Shown here piece by piece: positions 1-7,369 of a stretch of 64,000 nucleotides of DNA (position 1 is the first letter of the stretch; every line of letters starts with the position of its first letter). Origin of the DNA: Chloroflexi bacterium bin20 (GTDB taxonomy: Bacteria > Chloroflexota > Anaerolineae > Aggregatilineales > Phototrophicaceae); NCBI GenBank assembly GCA_002238485.1, contig MPMG01000010.1, positions 1 through 64,000 of the forward strand. The letters are read 5' to 3'. A program made the translations under genes and the position numbers. Under the pieces are notes generated by a model. The model was not told the DNA's origin, did not search any database, and was given only the letters and a program-made list of their open reading frames with translations.

Positions 1-114
1 AAAATCAGCCTGAATATCTTGAAACAGGATACATCCAAGGGCAGCTTGAGACAAAAACGCTATCGCGCCGCGCTCGATGACAACTTCCGGCTAAAGCTGC
101 TCTCGCAGATTTGA
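1..114 (+). CDS. ISAs1-family transposase, C-terminal fragment
   Basis: Reading frame 1 is open from base 1 to a TGA at 112-114 and gives 37 residues starting KISLNILKQDTSKGSLRQKR and containing RYRAALDDNFRLKLL. The pattern of N-L-x-K-x-D-x-S-K-x-S-x-x-x-K-R, then an A-x-x-D-D-x-F/Y block close to the stop, is the familiar C-terminus of DDE transposases of the ISAs1 group. The catalytic domain lies upstream of the window. Recognition is from family memory and rests on a short piece. Confidence 0.75.
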   Translation, partial: KISLNILKQDTSKGSLRQKRYRAALDDNFRLKLLSQI

Positions 115-127
115 TGCGATTGCCCTG
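1..127 (+). mobile_element. Right end of an ISAs1-like insertion sequence
   Basis: The first 127 bases hold the last 37 codons of a transposase followed, two bases after its stop codon, by GCGATTGCCCTG, which read outward is CAGGGCAATCGC. Inverted repeats beginning CAGGG are typical of ISAs1-family elements (family knowledge). Base 128 is where the coding frame of the lipoprotein gene on the other strand stops making sense, so 127/128 is the likely IS/host junction. The left end of the element lies outside the window. Confidence 0.72.
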
Positions 128-425
128 CATCTGGCTCTTGCGTCCGCCACGCTGCCAGACTTTGCGCATCGCCTGGCCGATATATGGCGCGGAATCGATA
201 TTGCCTTGGATCAATGCGCGCGACAATCAGCTGCGCGCTGACGGCGTTGCGCGGCGTCATGGTGCGGACTTGCAAACCCGGCGCGATCTGCTGCCAGGGC
301 GAGGCGATCGGCCCGAAAAGCAAGGGCAGGCCGATCAGGCTGCAGCCCGATAAAAATGTCAGCAGGACAGCCAGGACTGGCAATCGCGCGACTAGGGGCG
401 CAATCTCGATTCTGCGCTTCAACAT
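128..425 (-). pseudogene. Lipoprotein gene truncated by IS insertion (phosphodiester-glycosidase-like N-terminus)
   Basis: From an ATG at 425 the minus strand encodes MLKRRIEIAPL, a hydrophobic stretch and a lipobox LSGC, so the product is an exported lipoprotein. The segment containing GLQVRTMTP and RIDPRQYRFRAIYRPGDAQSLAAW resembles the start of phosphodiester glycosidase (NAGPA-type) domains. After EPD the sequence runs into the IS terminal repeat, giving a random tail and a stop at 60-62. An upstream in-frame start at 503 exists but would add an unlikely leader before the signal peptide. The function call is tentative; the disruption is clear. Confidence 0.6.
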
Positions 426-483
426 GCTGTGCTGCGCGGCCGACTGCCCGAGACGATTCACGGTGCGAATAGCAGACCGCCGC

Positions 484-1662
484 TCATGCCAGCAAGTGGG
501 CAATGCCGCGAATCCGCTCGACCGCTTCTTTCAGCTTGTTGATGTCATCGGCGAAGGAGAAGCGGATGTGCGCGTCGCGGGTGATGCCAAATGCGCTGCC
601 CGGCACGCCCACCACCACCGCCTCTTCCAAAATGATATTGGCCACTTCTGCGCTGGTTTTGCTGGTCTTGTCGACCTTGGGGAAAGCGTAGAACGCGCCT
701 TCAATATCCGGACTCGACATGTTGGGGATGCTGTTAAAGGCCCTGATCATGTAGTCGCGGCGTTCTTCATAGGCGCGGCGCATGACCTCGACGCAGTCTT
801 GCGGACCGGTCAGGGCGGCAACGGCGGCATGTTGGGTGAAGGTCGCGGCCGAAGTGGCGGTCTGCGAATTGAACATGCCCGCTACATTGATCAGCGAGCT
901 GGGCCCTGCCAGCCATCCCAAACGCCAGCCTGTCATGGCATAGGCTTTGGACATGCCATTGATGACCACCACGCGCTCGGATATCTCTGGGATGGAGGCC
1001 AGCGATACCGCCGGTCGGCCGTCGAAATTGAGCTTTTCATAAATCTCGTCGGAGATGATGTACAAGTCCTGTTCCAGAGCCAGGCTGGCAATCGCTTCCA
1101 GCTCGCTCGACGAAAGCATGTGCCCGGTCGGGTTGCAGGGCGAGTTGATGATGATGGCTTTGCTGCGAGGCGTGATATGCTCGCGCAGATGCTCGAGGCG
1201 CAATTTGTAGCCATCGGCGCTGCTGGTCTCGATGGGAACGGGACTGCCGCCGACCATGGTGACAATAGACGGATAACTGACCCAGTAGGGCGCTGGGAAG
1301 AGCACTTCGTCGCCGGGGTCGAGCATGGCTTTCAGCGCCAAGAAGAGCGCCAGCTTGCCGCCGGGCGTAACGATAATGCCGCTGCCGGGGTCGACGCGCA
1401 CCTGGTTTTCGCGCTGCATTTTGTCGGCAATAGCCTCCAGCAGCGGACGGATGCCCTTGGATGGAGCGGCATAGCGGGTTTCGCCATCGCGCATGGCTTT
1501 GATTGCAGCCTCGACGATATGCGCTGGCGTATCAAAATCGGGTTCGCCGCCCGCCAAGCCGATGACCGCGTGTCCCTCGGCCGCCAGCTGTTTGGCTTTG
1601 TCATTCATGGCGATAGTTGGCGATTTGCCTATGCGCTTTGCCAGTTGGGTCGGTGATGGCAT
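484..1662 (-). CDS. Aspartate aminotransferase-type PLP enzyme (class I/II)
   Basis: This 392-residue fold-type I aminotransferase moves an amino group between an amino acid such as aspartate and a 2-oxo acid, in the cytoplasm. Visible landmarks are NSPCNPTG near residues 173-180 (cofactor and substrate binding), SDEIYEKL near 204-211 (Asp that pairs with the PLP nitrogen) and MSKAYAMTGWRLGW near 237-250, whose Lys239 should form the PLP Schiff base. Length and motifs fit the bacterial aspartate aminotransferase subgroup Ib; substrate could also be another amino acid. The gene diverges from the peptide transporter operon across a roughly 190-bp intergenic region. Confidence 0.92.
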   Translation of the reverse strand: MPSPTQLAKRIGKSPTIAMNDKAKQLAAEGHAVIGLAGGEPDFDTPAHIVEAAIKAMRDGETRYAAPSKGIRPLLEAIADKMQRENQVRVDPGSGIIVTPGGKLALFLALKAMLDPGDEVLFPAPYWVSYPSIVTMVGGSPVPIETSSADGYKLRLEHLREHITPRSKAIIINSPCNPTGHMLSSSELEAIASLALEQDLYIISDEIYEKLNFDGRPAVSLASIPEISERVVVINGMSKAYAMTGWRLGWLAGPSSLINVAGMFNSQTATSAATFTQHAAVAALTGPQDCVEVMRRAYEERRDYMIRAFNSIPNMSSPDIEGAFYAFPKVDKTSKTSAEVANIILEEAVVVGVPGSAFGITRDAHIRFSFADDINKLKEAVERIRGIAHLLA

Positions 1663-1764
1663 TGCTCGTCCTCGTCTCTCTGCTCACTCGTTTCAGCCGC
1701 CCAGTGTAGCCGTTTTTTGCCTGCATTACAGGGTTGGTCGCGCGCGGCAGGCAAGGATAGCGGA

Positions 1765-1792
1765 TTGCGGCTGGCGCGGCATCTGCTACAAT
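1765..1792 (+). promoter_or_regulatory. Sigma-70 type promoter for the peptide transporter operon
   Basis: TTGCGG at 1765-1770 and TACAAT at 1787-1792 are separated by 16 bases, and TG at 1784-1785 makes an extended -10 (TGCTACAAT). Transcription would begin near 1800, leaving a leader of about 50 bases. The start codon at 1853 is preceded by AAAGGAAG, a good ribosome binding site. Confidence 0.55.
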
Positions 1793-1852
1793 GTTCATCG
1801 ACTAATCGAGTGTGATTGACCCAACTGCATTCATATACGAAAGGAAGTTCGC

Positions 1853-3583
1853 ATGTCAAGAAAATCTGTATTCATCCTGTTGGCGCTGCTGGCGCTGATC
1901 GCTGCGCTGCCGGGCTTGGCGCAGGACAATGTCGATATCTATGGGCGCGAATTGCCCGCCGATGCCGCTCCGTATGAGATGCAGGTATACCGCAACCTCT
2001 GCGACTCGGCGCGTCAAGAAACTTCGCTATCCTCGATCGTCACCGTCTATTCGCGCATCTGCAGCACGGGCGCATTCGACAAGTTCTCCGATTCGCTGGT
2101 CGTTCTCGACAACAACATGAACATCATCCCGTCTGCCGCCACCAGCTGGTCGGTGTCCGAAGATGGCAGGACCTGGACATTCACCCTGCGCGGCGACCAA
2201 ATGTGGAACGATGGCAGTCCCGTAACCGCCAATGACTGGGTCGCCAGCTGGCGGCACATGGCGAATCCGGACAGCGCCTACGATTTCGTCTGGCTGTGGC
2301 TGGGCATCATTGATGGCTGGGACGAAGCGGTCGCTGGCGAGATCCCGGTCGACGAGATCGGCCTGGAAGCGATTGACGACAACACGCTGGCTGTAACCAC
2401 GCAAGTGCCCTTCCCGCCGCTGCCCGCCACCTTCTTCTTCTGGCCGCCCATGCAAGCCAAGGCGCTCGCGGAGATTGGTCCCGACTACATCCTCGATCCC
2501 GAGACGCATGTTAGCTCTGGTCCCTTCGTCCTGCGCGAATTTGAGCCCGGCAGCCATGCCGTGCTCGAAGCCAACCCCGATTATGTCGGTCCGCGCACAC
2601 CCTGGCTGCGCCGCATGGAATTCGTCTATGGCGACATGCTCAACAGCAGCTTCCTGGCTTTCCAGGACCACGAAATCGACCAGATCGGGCAGCCGCTGCT
2701 CAGCCCCGCCGACTTTGAGGTGATCTTCGCCGATGAGGTCATGAGCCAGAATTATCGTCAGCACGCCGGCGACTTCCGCACCGACTACTTGTTGATGGAT
2801 ACCTTCACCGAGCCCTTCAACGATGTCAATGTCCGGCTGGCTTTTGCCAAGGCGCTGGATCGTGAAAGCATCGTCGAGAATGTCATCGGCGAGACAGTCG
2901 GCATCCCCGCCTATTCCTTCCTGGCGCCGGGCTTCCCCGCTTCCAACAGCGCGGGCTTGCAAGACATCCAGGATTTCGATTGCGAAGCCGCGCAGGGCTT
3001 GCTGGCCGAGGCTGGCTATGCCGGTGGCGAGGGCTTCCCTGCGACTGAACTGGCGCTGCGTGGCGAACCGGGCTTCATCCAGGACTGGTTCATCGCCGCC
3101 GCCGCTTCGATCAGCCAGTGCCTGAATGTCGAAATCACTGTCAACAACCTGGAGTTCCAGGATTATATGACGCGCCTGCTAGAGCGTCCGACCACGTTGA
3201 CCTTTGGTGGCGTATCCTATGGCATGGATTATCTCGATCCCGCCAACATGATGGGCGTATGGGTCTCGACCGGGCGGCATTCGTGGCGCAATGAAGAATT
3301 CGACAGCATCGTGCGCGAAGCCAATTCCTTCACCGGCGACCCGGCCGAACGCATCGCCATGTACCAGGAAGCCGAACGCATCATGGTCTCTGATGTCGGC
3401 GGCATCTTCCTCGTGCACCGCATCCAGGGCGATCTCTGGCAGCCTTATATGGCCGCCACCGGCAACTGCTGGGAGCCCGACCGTCAAGGCTTGGCGACTA
3501 CGCACTGGGGCAATGAACATTGCTGGGGTGATTATTACATCACCAGCGAGGTCATGGATTACGACAGTCATCGCAGCCAGTAG
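1853..3583 (+). CDS. Peptide/solute ABC transporter substrate-binding protein (SBP family 5)
   Basis: The 576-residue product is the extracytoplasmic binding protein of an oligopeptide-type ABC importer. It has a clear Sec signal peptide (about residues 1-24, ending LPGLAQ) without a lipobox cysteine, so it is secreted or held at the membrane by its transporter. The body shows SBP_bac_5 features: the W-S-V-S-x-D-G-x-T-W-T-F block, the D-x-N-V-R-x-A-x-x-x-A-x-D-R block near residues 322-338 and a C-terminal YQEAERIM segment. It opens a run with the two permeases that follow. No ATPase genes are in the run, so these must be encoded elsewhere. Substrate is likely peptides, but family 5 also binds sugars and metals. 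Confidence 0.93.
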   Translation: MSRKSVFILLALLALIAALPGLAQDNVDIYGRELPADAAPYEMQVYRNLCDSARQETSLSSIVTVYSRICSTGAFDKFSDSLVVLDNNMNIIPSAATSWSVSEDGRTWTFTLRGDQMWNDGSPVTANDWVASWRHMANPDSAYDFVWLWLGIIDGWDEAVAGEIPVDEIGLEAIDDNTLAVTTQVPFPPLPATFFFWPPMQAKALAEIGPDYILDPETHVSSGPFVLREFEPGSHAVLEANPDYVGPRTPWLRRMEFVYGDMLNSSFLAFQDHEIDQIGQPLLSPADFEVIFADEVMSQNYRQHAGDFRTDYLLMDTFTEPFNDVNVRLAFAKALDRESIVENVIGETVGIPAYSFLAPGFPASNSAGLQDIQDFDCEAAQGLLAEAGYAGGEGFPATELALRGEPGFIQDWFIAAAASISQCLNVEITVNNLEFQDYMTRLLERPTTLTFGGVSYGMDYLDPANMMGVWVSTGRHSWRNEEFDSIVREANSFTGDPAERIAMYQEAERIMVSDVGGIFLVHRIQGDLWQPYMAATGNCWEPDRQGLATTHWGNEHCWGDYYITSEVMDYDSHRSQ

Positions 3584-3674
3584 CCGCTGAGCAAGACACG
3601 CAGATGGGGGCGGGCGCTTCGCTCGCTCCCATTCCCCTGCGCAGCCCGCCTGTCACAGAGGAATCCCCCGCCTG

Positions 3675-4646
3675 ATGCTCGGTTACATTCTGCGCCGACT
3701 GCTTTCGCTGTGTTCTGTGCTGCTGGTCGTTTCGGCGCTCGTCTTCGTCTTGATGAATCTGGTGCCCGGCGGTCCCTTTACGCTGGCCGATCGCGGTTAT
3801 AGCGGCGCGGCGCTGGAAAACCTGGAGCGCAAATATGGCTTGGACAAGCCCATCCATGTGCGCTACATCAATTACCTGACCAGCGCGCTGCAGCTCGACT
3901 TTGGCAATTCGTTCTCTGTGGCTGGCAACCCGCCTGTCACCGAGCTGATCTCACGGATCTGGCCCGTCACTTTTCAATTGGGTCTCTACACCATCCTGCT
4001 CTCCTTTGGCTTGGGCATCACGCTGGGCATCGTCGCCGCCTATTATCACAACGGCATCGTCGACAATTTGGTTACATTCGTTGCGACCACGGGCATCGCC
4101 GTGCCCAACTTCATCATTGCGACTTGGTTCTTGCTGATCTTTGGCTTTCAAAATGGCTGGGGCGTGGAAAGCAAGTGGATCATCGGCCCCGTCGTGCCTG
4201 GCGGCGCGGCCATTTTATCCTGGGATTATTTCTTGCCCGTATTGACTTATGCGCTTGCGCCACTGGCCTTGGTGTCTCGCTATACCCGTTCCAGCTTCAG
4301 CGATGTGTTGACTGCCGATTTTATCCGCACAGCTCGCGCCAAGGGTTTGTCCGAGCGCTTCATCATGCTGCGCCATGTTCTTCGCAACGCGCTGATCCCC
4401 ATGATCACCGTGCTGCTGCCACAAATCCCCAACCTACTGACCGGTTCGCTCTTCATTGAAGTTGTGTATGGCGTGCCGGGTTTGGGCAAGTTTTTCGTCA
4501 CCAGCATCTTCAATCGCGACTACCCGATGATCATGGGCTTGGTGCTGCTGATCGCGCTGCTGTGGGGTTTGACCTATCTCATAACCGACATTCTCTATAC
4601 CGTCATCGACCCGCGCATCCGCCTGGGCGAAACCAAGGGAGCATGA
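3675..4646 (+). CDS. Oligopeptide/dipeptide ABC transporter permease (OppB/DppB family)
   Basis: A 323-residue inner-membrane permease with about six hydrophobic spans. The N-terminus MLGYILRRLLSLCSVLLVVS and the ADFIRTARAKGLSER block (the EAA loop that contacts the ATPase) are hallmarks of the OppB/DppB group, as is the conserved EVVYGVPGLGKFFV segment that follows. It sits 91 bp after the binding protein and only 4 bp before the second permease, so the three genes form one operon. Confidence 0.94.
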   Translation: MLGYILRRLLSLCSVLLVVSALVFVLMNLVPGGPFTLADRGYSGAALENLERKYGLDKPIHVRYINYLTSALQLDFGNSFSVAGNPPVTELISRIWPVTFQLGLYTILLSFGLGITLGIVAAYYHNGIVDNLVTFVATTGIAVPNFIIATWFLLIFGFQNGWGVESKWIIGPVVPGGAAILSWDYFLPVLTYALAPLALVSRYTRSSFSDVLTADFIRTARAKGLSERFIMLRHVLRNALIPMITVLLPQIPNLLTGSLFIEVVYGVPGLGKFFVTSIFNRDYPMIMGLVLLIALLWGLTYLITDILYTVIDPRIRLGETKGA

Positions 4647-4650
4647 CGAT

Positions 4651-5559
4651 ATGCCCGACGGTGCAAAAGCCAGGCTGCCTGTGATCGAGGCGGAACAGCT
4701 GGTACAGCGCTCGCTGCTGCGCGATGCCCTGCGCCGATTTCGGCAAAATCGTCTGGCTATGCTGGGCGCGCTGGTGCTCGGCCTGCTGGTTGTCATCGCC
4801 GTTTTCGCCGAACTGATCGCGCCGTATGGGCTGAATCAGGTCGACTTCAGCATCGTGCGCCTGCGGCCATTTCAAGACGCGAATCATATCCTGGGCGGCG
4901 ATGGCGTCGGCCGCGACTTTATGACGCGGCTCATCTATGGCGCGCGCACATCGTTGTTCGTCGGCTTGCTGGCGCCGCTGATCTCCTTTGCATTTGCTGT
5001 GCCACTGGGAGCGTTGGCTGGTTATCGAGGCGGCCGCTGGGATTTCGCCATTCTGCGCGTCATCGAGATCGCCACCGCCATCCCGCCGCTGCTCTTCGCC
5101 ATGTTTCTCATCAGCATCACCGGCGCCGGCTTGGGCAATGTCATTTTCGTCTTGGCCATCACCTCCTGGATCGAGCCGGCGCGCATCGCCCGGGCACAGT
5201 TCCTGAAGTTCCGTGAAACTGAGTTTGTGCAGGCTGCGCGGACACTGGGCGCGACCGAATTTCAGATCATCGCGCGGCATATCTTGCCCAACTCGCTGAC
5301 GCCCCTGCTGGTATCGTTCACATTTGCGGTGCCGCTGGCCATCTTTGCCGAAGCCGGCTTGAGCTTTTTGGGCATCGGCATCACCGAGCCAACCGCAAGT
5401 TGGGGTAAAATGGTTGGGGGAAGTGTCAAGTCGTCGACCGTCATCGTCGATTATCACCTGGCGCTTTTCCCGACGCTGCTGGTGGCGCTGACGATGCTGA
5501 GCTTTTCCTTCGTTGGCGATGGCTTGCAAGAAGCGCTGGATCCGGCGCGTGGCGACTGA
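4651..5559 (+). CDS. Oligopeptide/dipeptide ABC transporter permease (OppC/DppC family)
   Basis: This 302-residue membrane protein is the second permease of the importer. An N-terminal cytoplasmic segment with LRDALRRFRQNRLAMLGA leads into the first span, as is usual for OppC. The ILGGDGVGRDFMTRLIYGAR motif, the EAA loop FVQAARTLGATEFQIIARHILPN and the ending FSFVGDGLQEALDPARGD match the family closely. A GGGAGCATGACG stretch between the permeases supplies the ribosome binding site. Normal family length. Confidence 0.94.
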   Translation: MPDGAKARLPVIEAEQLVQRSLLRDALRRFRQNRLAMLGALVLGLLVVIAVFAELIAPYGLNQVDFSIVRLRPFQDANHILGGDGVGRDFMTRLIYGARTSLFVGLLAPLISFAFAVPLGALAGYRGGRWDFAILRVIEIATAIPPLLFAMFLISITGAGLGNVIFVLAITSWIEPARIARAQFLKFRETEFVQAARTLGATEFQIIARHILPNSLTPLLVSFTFAVPLAIFAEAGLSFLGIGITEPTASWGKMVGGSVKSSTVIVDYHLALFPTLLVALTMLSFSFVGDGLQEALDPARGD

Positions 5560-5571
5560 TGGGAGTTTGCG

Positions 5572-6039
5572 ATGAAGCGATCGATCACCATCTGGCTGAT
5601 GGTTTTCCTGTTTATTGCGCCCATGTTGGCTTCGTGCAGCAGCGGTCCCGCAGCCACACCGACGGATCCTCCACCGACGCGTACGCCATTCCCCACCTTT
5701 GCTTATATCGAGCCGACAACCGAAGTCGTCTTTGAGGCTAGCGAACCTGAAAGCGAGGATGCGCCGACAGCCAACATTGAGCTGGATGCGAAGCTGGTCG
5801 GGCGCGGGCGGGGTCGCTACGAAGCCTTGCAATGCGGCAGCTGCCACGGCGAAAACGGCGAAGGCACAAGCGAGGGCAAGAGCCTGCTGCAATTTAACTT
5901 GTCCGAAGAAGACTTCATCACTTTTGTGCGTTCGGGCGGCGAGCTGGGACCCAGCCATCAGTATTCCACCGACCGCCTCAGCAACAGCGGCTCGCGGAAT
6001 CTGTATCAGTATCTGGTTTCGCTGGCGCAAGGCAGCTGA
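5572..6039 (+). CDS. Lipoprotein c-type cytochrome
   Basis: The 155-residue product has a signal peptide ending in LASC (Cys22), so it should be a membrane-anchored lipoprotein. A Thr/Pro-rich spacer follows (about residues 28-50), then a small cytochrome c domain with one heme-binding CGSCH motif at Cys88-Cys91-His92. It lies 12 bp after the permease and is probably co-transcribed. No methionine occurs after the heme motif; where the axial Met of class I cytochromes normally lies, the sequence is GPSHQY, suggesting a His ligand. The redox partner is unknown. Confidence 0.82.
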   Translation: MKRSITIWLMVFLFIAPMLASCSSGPAATPTDPPPTRTPFPTFAYIEPTTEVVFEASEPESEDAPTANIELDAKLVGRGRGRYEALQCGSCHGENGEGTSEGKSLLQFNLSEEDFITFVRSGGELGPSHQYSTDRLSNSGSRNLYQYLVSLAQGS

Positions 6040-6053
6040 GTCCAGCGGCGCGT

Positions 6054-6782
6054 ATGGTCCATTCCGATCAAGCGGCGCTGCGTGGCGAGCCCAGTTATGT
6101 GTGGCGGGCCGGGCAAGAGCGACGCTTGCAGATGATGGCGCGCTGGGCGCAATTGAGCGATGCGCGCGTTCTGGTGGCGGGCTGTGGGGTCGGCATGTAT
6201 GCGCGACAGATCCGTCAGCGCTTCACGCCCCAGGTAGACGGCTTTGATATTGAATTTGAACGAGCTCGCAGCGCGCGCGCAGCCGACATTCCCGCATTGA
6301 CAGCCGCCGGCGAGCACATCCCTTTTGCCTCGGGCAGCTTCGACACGGTGTTGTCTCACGAAGTTCTGGAACATGTCGTGGATGACCGACGCGCCCTGCA
6401 AGAAATGCTGCGCGTCACCAGAGTCGGCGGACGCATCCTGCTTTTTTGCCCCAACCGCTGGTATCCCTTCGAGACTCACGGGCACTATTGGCGGGGCCAG
6501 TATCAATTCGGCAATACACCGCTGATCAATTATCTGCCGTCTGCGCTCCGCGACCGACTTGCGCCGCATGTACGCGCCTACACCGCCCGCGATATTCGCC
6601 GGTTGGTAGCGGACGACCGTGCCCTTGTCGTGCATCATCAACGCATCTTCGGCGGGTATGACAATATCATCGCGCGACTTGGTTCGCCGGCGCGTACCCT
6701 GCGCGATATGCTGCAGCGCTGCGAAGGCAGTCCCCTGGATTTCTGGGCGCTATCCCATTTTGTGGTTGTGCAGAAGCGCTAA
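6054..6782 (+). CDS. SAM-dependent class I methyltransferase
   Basis: A 242-residue Methyltransf_11-type protein. The SAM-binding glycine motif VLVAGCGVGMYARQIRQRF lies near residues 38-56, the acidic post-strand-2 position is DGFDIEFE, and FDTVLSHEVLEHVVDD near 98-113 is the motif typical of ubiE/COQ5-like enzymes. The substrate cannot be told from sequence. It starts 14 bp after the cytochrome gene and its stop codon overlaps that of the opposite transglutaminase gene by four bases. Confidence 0.82.
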   Translation: MVHSDQAALRGEPSYVWRAGQERRLQMMARWAQLSDARVLVAGCGVGMYARQIRQRFTPQVDGFDIEFERARSARAADIPALTAAGEHIPFASGSFDTVLSHEVLEHVVDDRRALQEMLRVTRVGGRILLFCPNRWYPFETHGHYWRGQYQFGNTPLINYLPSALRDRLAPHVRAYTARDIRRLVADDRALVVHHQRIFGGYDNIIARLGSPARTLRDMLQRCEGSPLDFWALSHFVVVQKR

Positions 6783-7369
6783 TCTCGGCGCAGCATGGGC
6801 AGCCAGCGCCACAGCCAGCGCCGCAAGATATTGCCACGCGTCCGATGCCAGGCTTTGTCAGCCGACTCGGCATAACGCTCGTCTTCGCCCGATTGCTGCG
6901 ATACCCCGCCATAGCGTTCGCGCGTATACAAATCGCTGATGGTGCGGATGCTCTCGCGGGCGGCCGGGATATGCCGCTGCAATTCGCGGCGTTTTTCGAG
7001 CGTCGTCTGCTGGCTGCCGACATGCACGCCGATGAGCTGCGTGTAGCGCTCCAGGCGGGCAAAAGCGCGCGATATTGGGCTTAAGCCGCCAAAGCCGCGG
7101 TATTCCCACCACCAAAAGAGCAACAGCGCGATGATGGCCAGCAGGACCCCCAGCGACATGGCTGCCAAGGCAACCAATAGTAGCGGCTGGGTTTCGTTGA
7201 GGGGCGGCAGCATGTTGGGCGAGTTAGGTGGTTCCACGGTGGGCAAGATGAACGGCGGTGGCGGGATGGGGGCTGGTGGCTGTTGGGTGGGCTGTTGGCG
7301 TGGGCGTCGGCTCTTCCAGGAAGCTTTGCGCGGCTTCTTCGCTGGGCGCGGCGCTTGGGCTGGCTGCAA
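6779..7369 (-). CDS. C-terminal part of the frameshifted transglutaminase-domain membrane protein
   Basis: This frame continues the protein encoded by 7224-9227 after a +1 shift. It carries on the Pro/Thr-rich linker, then a single membrane span (LLLVALAAMSLGVLLAIIALLLFWWW) and a cytoplasmic tail of about 110 residues with GLSPISRAFARLERYTQLIGV, the arrangement found after transglutaminase domains in this family. The first methionine of the frame lies in the linker and has no recognisable ribosome binding site, so this is not an independent gene. A natural split gene cannot be excluded. Confidence 0.65.
   Translation of the reverse strand: MQPAQAPRPAKKPRKASWKSRRPRQQPTQQPPAPIPPPPFILPTVEPPNSPNMLPPLNETQPLLLVALAAMSLGVLLAIIALLLFWWWEYRGFGGLSPISRAFARLERYTQLIGVHVGSQQTTLEKRRELQRHIPAARESIRTISDLYTRERYGGVSQQSGEDERYAESADKAWHRTRGNILRRWLWRWLPMLRRD

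Noticed and set aside
5..226. 73-aa minus-strand ORF at the window edge
   Set aside because: It lies antisense to the transposase tail and has no recognisable features.
184..1656. 490-aa plus-strand ORF over the aminotransferase
   Set aside because: Antisense shadow of a well-conserved aminotransferase; the translation has no family pattern and is a low-complexity mix typical of high-GC antisense frames.
4603..6030. 475-aa minus-strand ORF over the permease and cytochrome genes
   Set aside because: It covers two clear plus-strand genes and is rich in Arg, Gln and His without motifs.
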